Shown: positions 6,979 to 8,143 of the stretch, one piece after another
How the letters are laid out: each line of letters opens with the position of its first letter
Numbering within the stretch: position 1 is the first letter of the stretch
Source of the DNA: Cellvibrionales bacterium
GTDB lineage: Bacteria; Pseudomonadota; Gammaproteobacteria; Pseudomonadales; UBA7434
Length of the DNA: 8,143 nucleotides
NCBI GenBank assembly: GCA_018668095.1
Contig: JABIQF010000204.1
Span: 1-8,143 of the forward strand
Direction: 5' to 3'
Program-made: the position numbers and the translations under genes
Notes under the pieces: model-generated
What the model saw: the letters and a program-made list of their open reading frames with translations, nothing else
What the model was told of the DNA's origin: nothing
The model's database searches: none

Positions 6979-8028
6979 ATGACCGCTCAAAAATCAATTA
7001 ACATTTTAGCCTTTTTCTTTTTCAATGCACTCCTTAGCCAACCCCTATGGGCAAATACTGATCACCATGCAATTGCTGCACACGCACCGATTGGCGTTAT
7101 GGGTGACCACATGCATAAAAAGGGCGAATGGATGTTCTCTTACCGTTATATGAGTATGTCAATGGAAGGCAACCTTCAAGACGATAACAGCGTAGCTCCT
7201 GAAACCATCGTTTCATCCGGCTTACCGTTACGTGTAGTCCCCATCGATATGACTACCGATATGCATATGTTGGGCGCCATGTATGCCCCTAACGATCAAC
7301 TCACGCTAATGTTAATGGTTAACTATATAGAAAAAGAGATGGACCATCTCACTTTTCAAGGCATGAGCGGCATCACGCGTCTTGGTGTATTTACCACTGA
7401 GACATCTGGCATGGGCGATACAAAAATTGGTGCGCTTTATAGTTTGCGAAGTGATGACAGCACCAATATCCATTTAAACTTAAGCCTCAGTATTCCGACA
7501 GGCAAAATTGATCATACCGATCAAATCCTCACGCCCATGAATACAACTCCTAGCCCAAGACTTCCTTATCCAATGCAGTTAGGCTCTGGTACTTATGATA
7601 TCCAGCCAGGCATTACTTATGCAGGCACGCGCCACTCATGGGATTGGGGCAGCCAAGTTAAGATGACTATTCGTTTGGATGATAATGACGAAGGTTATTC
7701 GTTAGGCGACCAAACTCAAGTGACTTCTTGGGGCGGCTACCGTTTTACTCGCTGGCTAACAGGCTCATTAAGGCTCACTTATACTCATGCTGATGAAATC
7801 AGCGGTAGAGATGGATCAATAAATCTGCCTGTGCAGACGTCAAATCCAGATAATTTTGGAGGTGAGCGTATCGATTTGGGGGTTGGTATTACTCTTATTG
7901 GCACTGAGGGTGCTCAAAAAGGACATCGATTGGCTTTAGAGTATGAAACAACTATCGATCAAGATGTTAATGGCATTCAGATGGAAATGCAGGATATGTT
8001 GACGATTGGATATCAGTTTAGCCTTTAA
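6979..8028 (+). CDS. Exported Met/His-rich outer-membrane-type protein (Phenol_MetA_deg/'transporter'-like)
   Basis: A 349-residue protein with a signal peptide (about 1-25, hydrophobic LAFFFFNALL, cut after LWA). The mature part has alternating, aromatic-rich stretches like an outer-membrane beta barrel. GMGDTKIGALYSL (144-156), LSLSIPTGKID (168-178) and LGSGTYDIQPGITYAG (201-216) recall the family once named for phenol meta-cleavage operons and often labelled 'transporter'. It ends in IGYQFSL, close to a barrel C-terminal strand. The N-terminal third is full of Met and His: HH at 29-30, VMGDHMH at 40-46, MSMSM at 58-62, MTTDMHM at 91-97, and 14 Met between 41 and 129. Known copper-handling proteins use such motifs, so a copper or metal role in the outer membrane is a reasonable guess, not shown here. 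No metal-resistance partner is in the window. The ribosome site (ACGGAAAA) is weak. The substrate is unknown. Confidence 0.8.
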   Translation: MTAQKSINILAFFFFNALLSQPLWANTDHHAIAAHAPIGVMGDHMHKKGEWMFSYRYMSMSMEGNLQDDNSVAPETIVSSGLPLRVVPIDMTTDMHMLGAMYAPNDQLTLMLMVNYIEKEMDHLTFQGMSGITRLGVFTTETSGMGDTKIGALYSLRSDDSTNIHLNLSLSIPTGKIDHTDQILTPMNTTPSPRLPYPMQLGSGTYDIQPGITYAGTRHSWDWGSQVKMTIRLDDNDEGYSLGDQTQVTSWGGYRFTRWLTGSLRLTYTHADEISGRDGSINLPVQTSNPDNFGGERIDLGVGITLIGTEGAQKGHRLALEYETTIDQDVNGIQMEMQDMLTIGYQFSL

Positions 8029-8042
8029 AATAAAGGCTTTTT
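8020..8042 (+). terminator. Intrinsic terminator overlapping the end of the exported-protein gene
   Basis: AGCCTTTA (8020-8027), loop AAA, TAAAGGCT (8031-8038), then TTTT. The 8-bp perfect stem takes in the last sense codons and the TAA stop, so a ribosome finishing translation would cover its left arm. Confidence 0.7.
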
Positions 8043-8065
8043 AGTCACTGGTAAAATCGTTACTT

Positions 8066-8096
8066 AAAACCGATGGTGGAAATCATCGGTTTTTTT
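8066..8096 (+). terminator. Second intrinsic terminator, possibly bidirectional
   Basis: ACCGATG (8069-8075), 8-base loop, CATCGGT (8084-8090), running into a seven-T tract (8090-8096). AAA before the left arm can extend the stem and would give a T-run on the minus strand, so it may also stop a converging gene beyond the right edge. It is the stronger of the tandem pair because it is free of the coding sequence. Confidence 0.85.
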
Positions 8097-8143
8097 ATGG
8101 GGGAGTGTTTTTGCTTTTTTGGGGTTTTAAGTTCAAGACCGTC

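Noticed and set aside
8097..8143. Possible gene end or RNA at the right edge
   Set aside because: The stretch is short, T/G-rich and low in complexity; no frame, hairpin or tRNA arm can be supported.

Overview
The window looks like a stretch of core chromosome from a gammaproteobacterium, probably a moderate- to low-GC marine lineage near the Pseudomonadales/Cellvibrionales (inference). The evidence is the gene order xerD-dsbC-hom-thrC-recJ on the minus strand, which is the arrangement known from Pseudomonas and relatives. The proteins also match the gammaproteobacterial forms of these families closely. There is no sign of a prophage, CRISPR array, insertion sequence, tRNA or rRNA.

Reading in the direction of transcription (minus strand, right to left): xerD (chromosome-dimer resolution recombinase, 6735-5785), a 227-bp gap with a good -10 box and an unexplained block, dsbC (periplasmic disulfide isomerase, 5557-4829), an intrinsic terminator, hom (homoserine dehydrogenase with ACT domain, TTG start, 4726-3401), thrC (threonine synthase, GTG start, 3350-1959), recJ (5'-3' ssDNA exonuclease, 1953-202, only 5 bp after thrC), and the first 43 codons of a DUF1653 protein running off the left edge. 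hom and thrC supply the first and last enzymes of the homoserine-to-threonine branch; the middle enzyme, homoserine kinase, is not in the window. recJ appears to be carried on the same transcript. DsbC works in the periplasm and XerD on the chromosome, so the block shares position and strand more than one pathway.

On the plus strand, divergent from xerD, is one exported protein (6979-8028). It has a signal peptide, a beta-barrel-like body resembling the 'Phenol_MetA_deg/transporter' family, and a striking Met/His-rich N-terminal third that suggests a copper or metal connection. Two intrinsic terminators follow it; the stem of the first includes the end of the coding sequence. The last ~45 bases hold no recognisable gene.

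I found no convincing undescribed system. The most useful leads are the Met/His-rich outer-membrane-type protein, the CYYC active site of DsbC, the unexplained block upstream of dsbC, and the non-ATG starts of hom and thrC.
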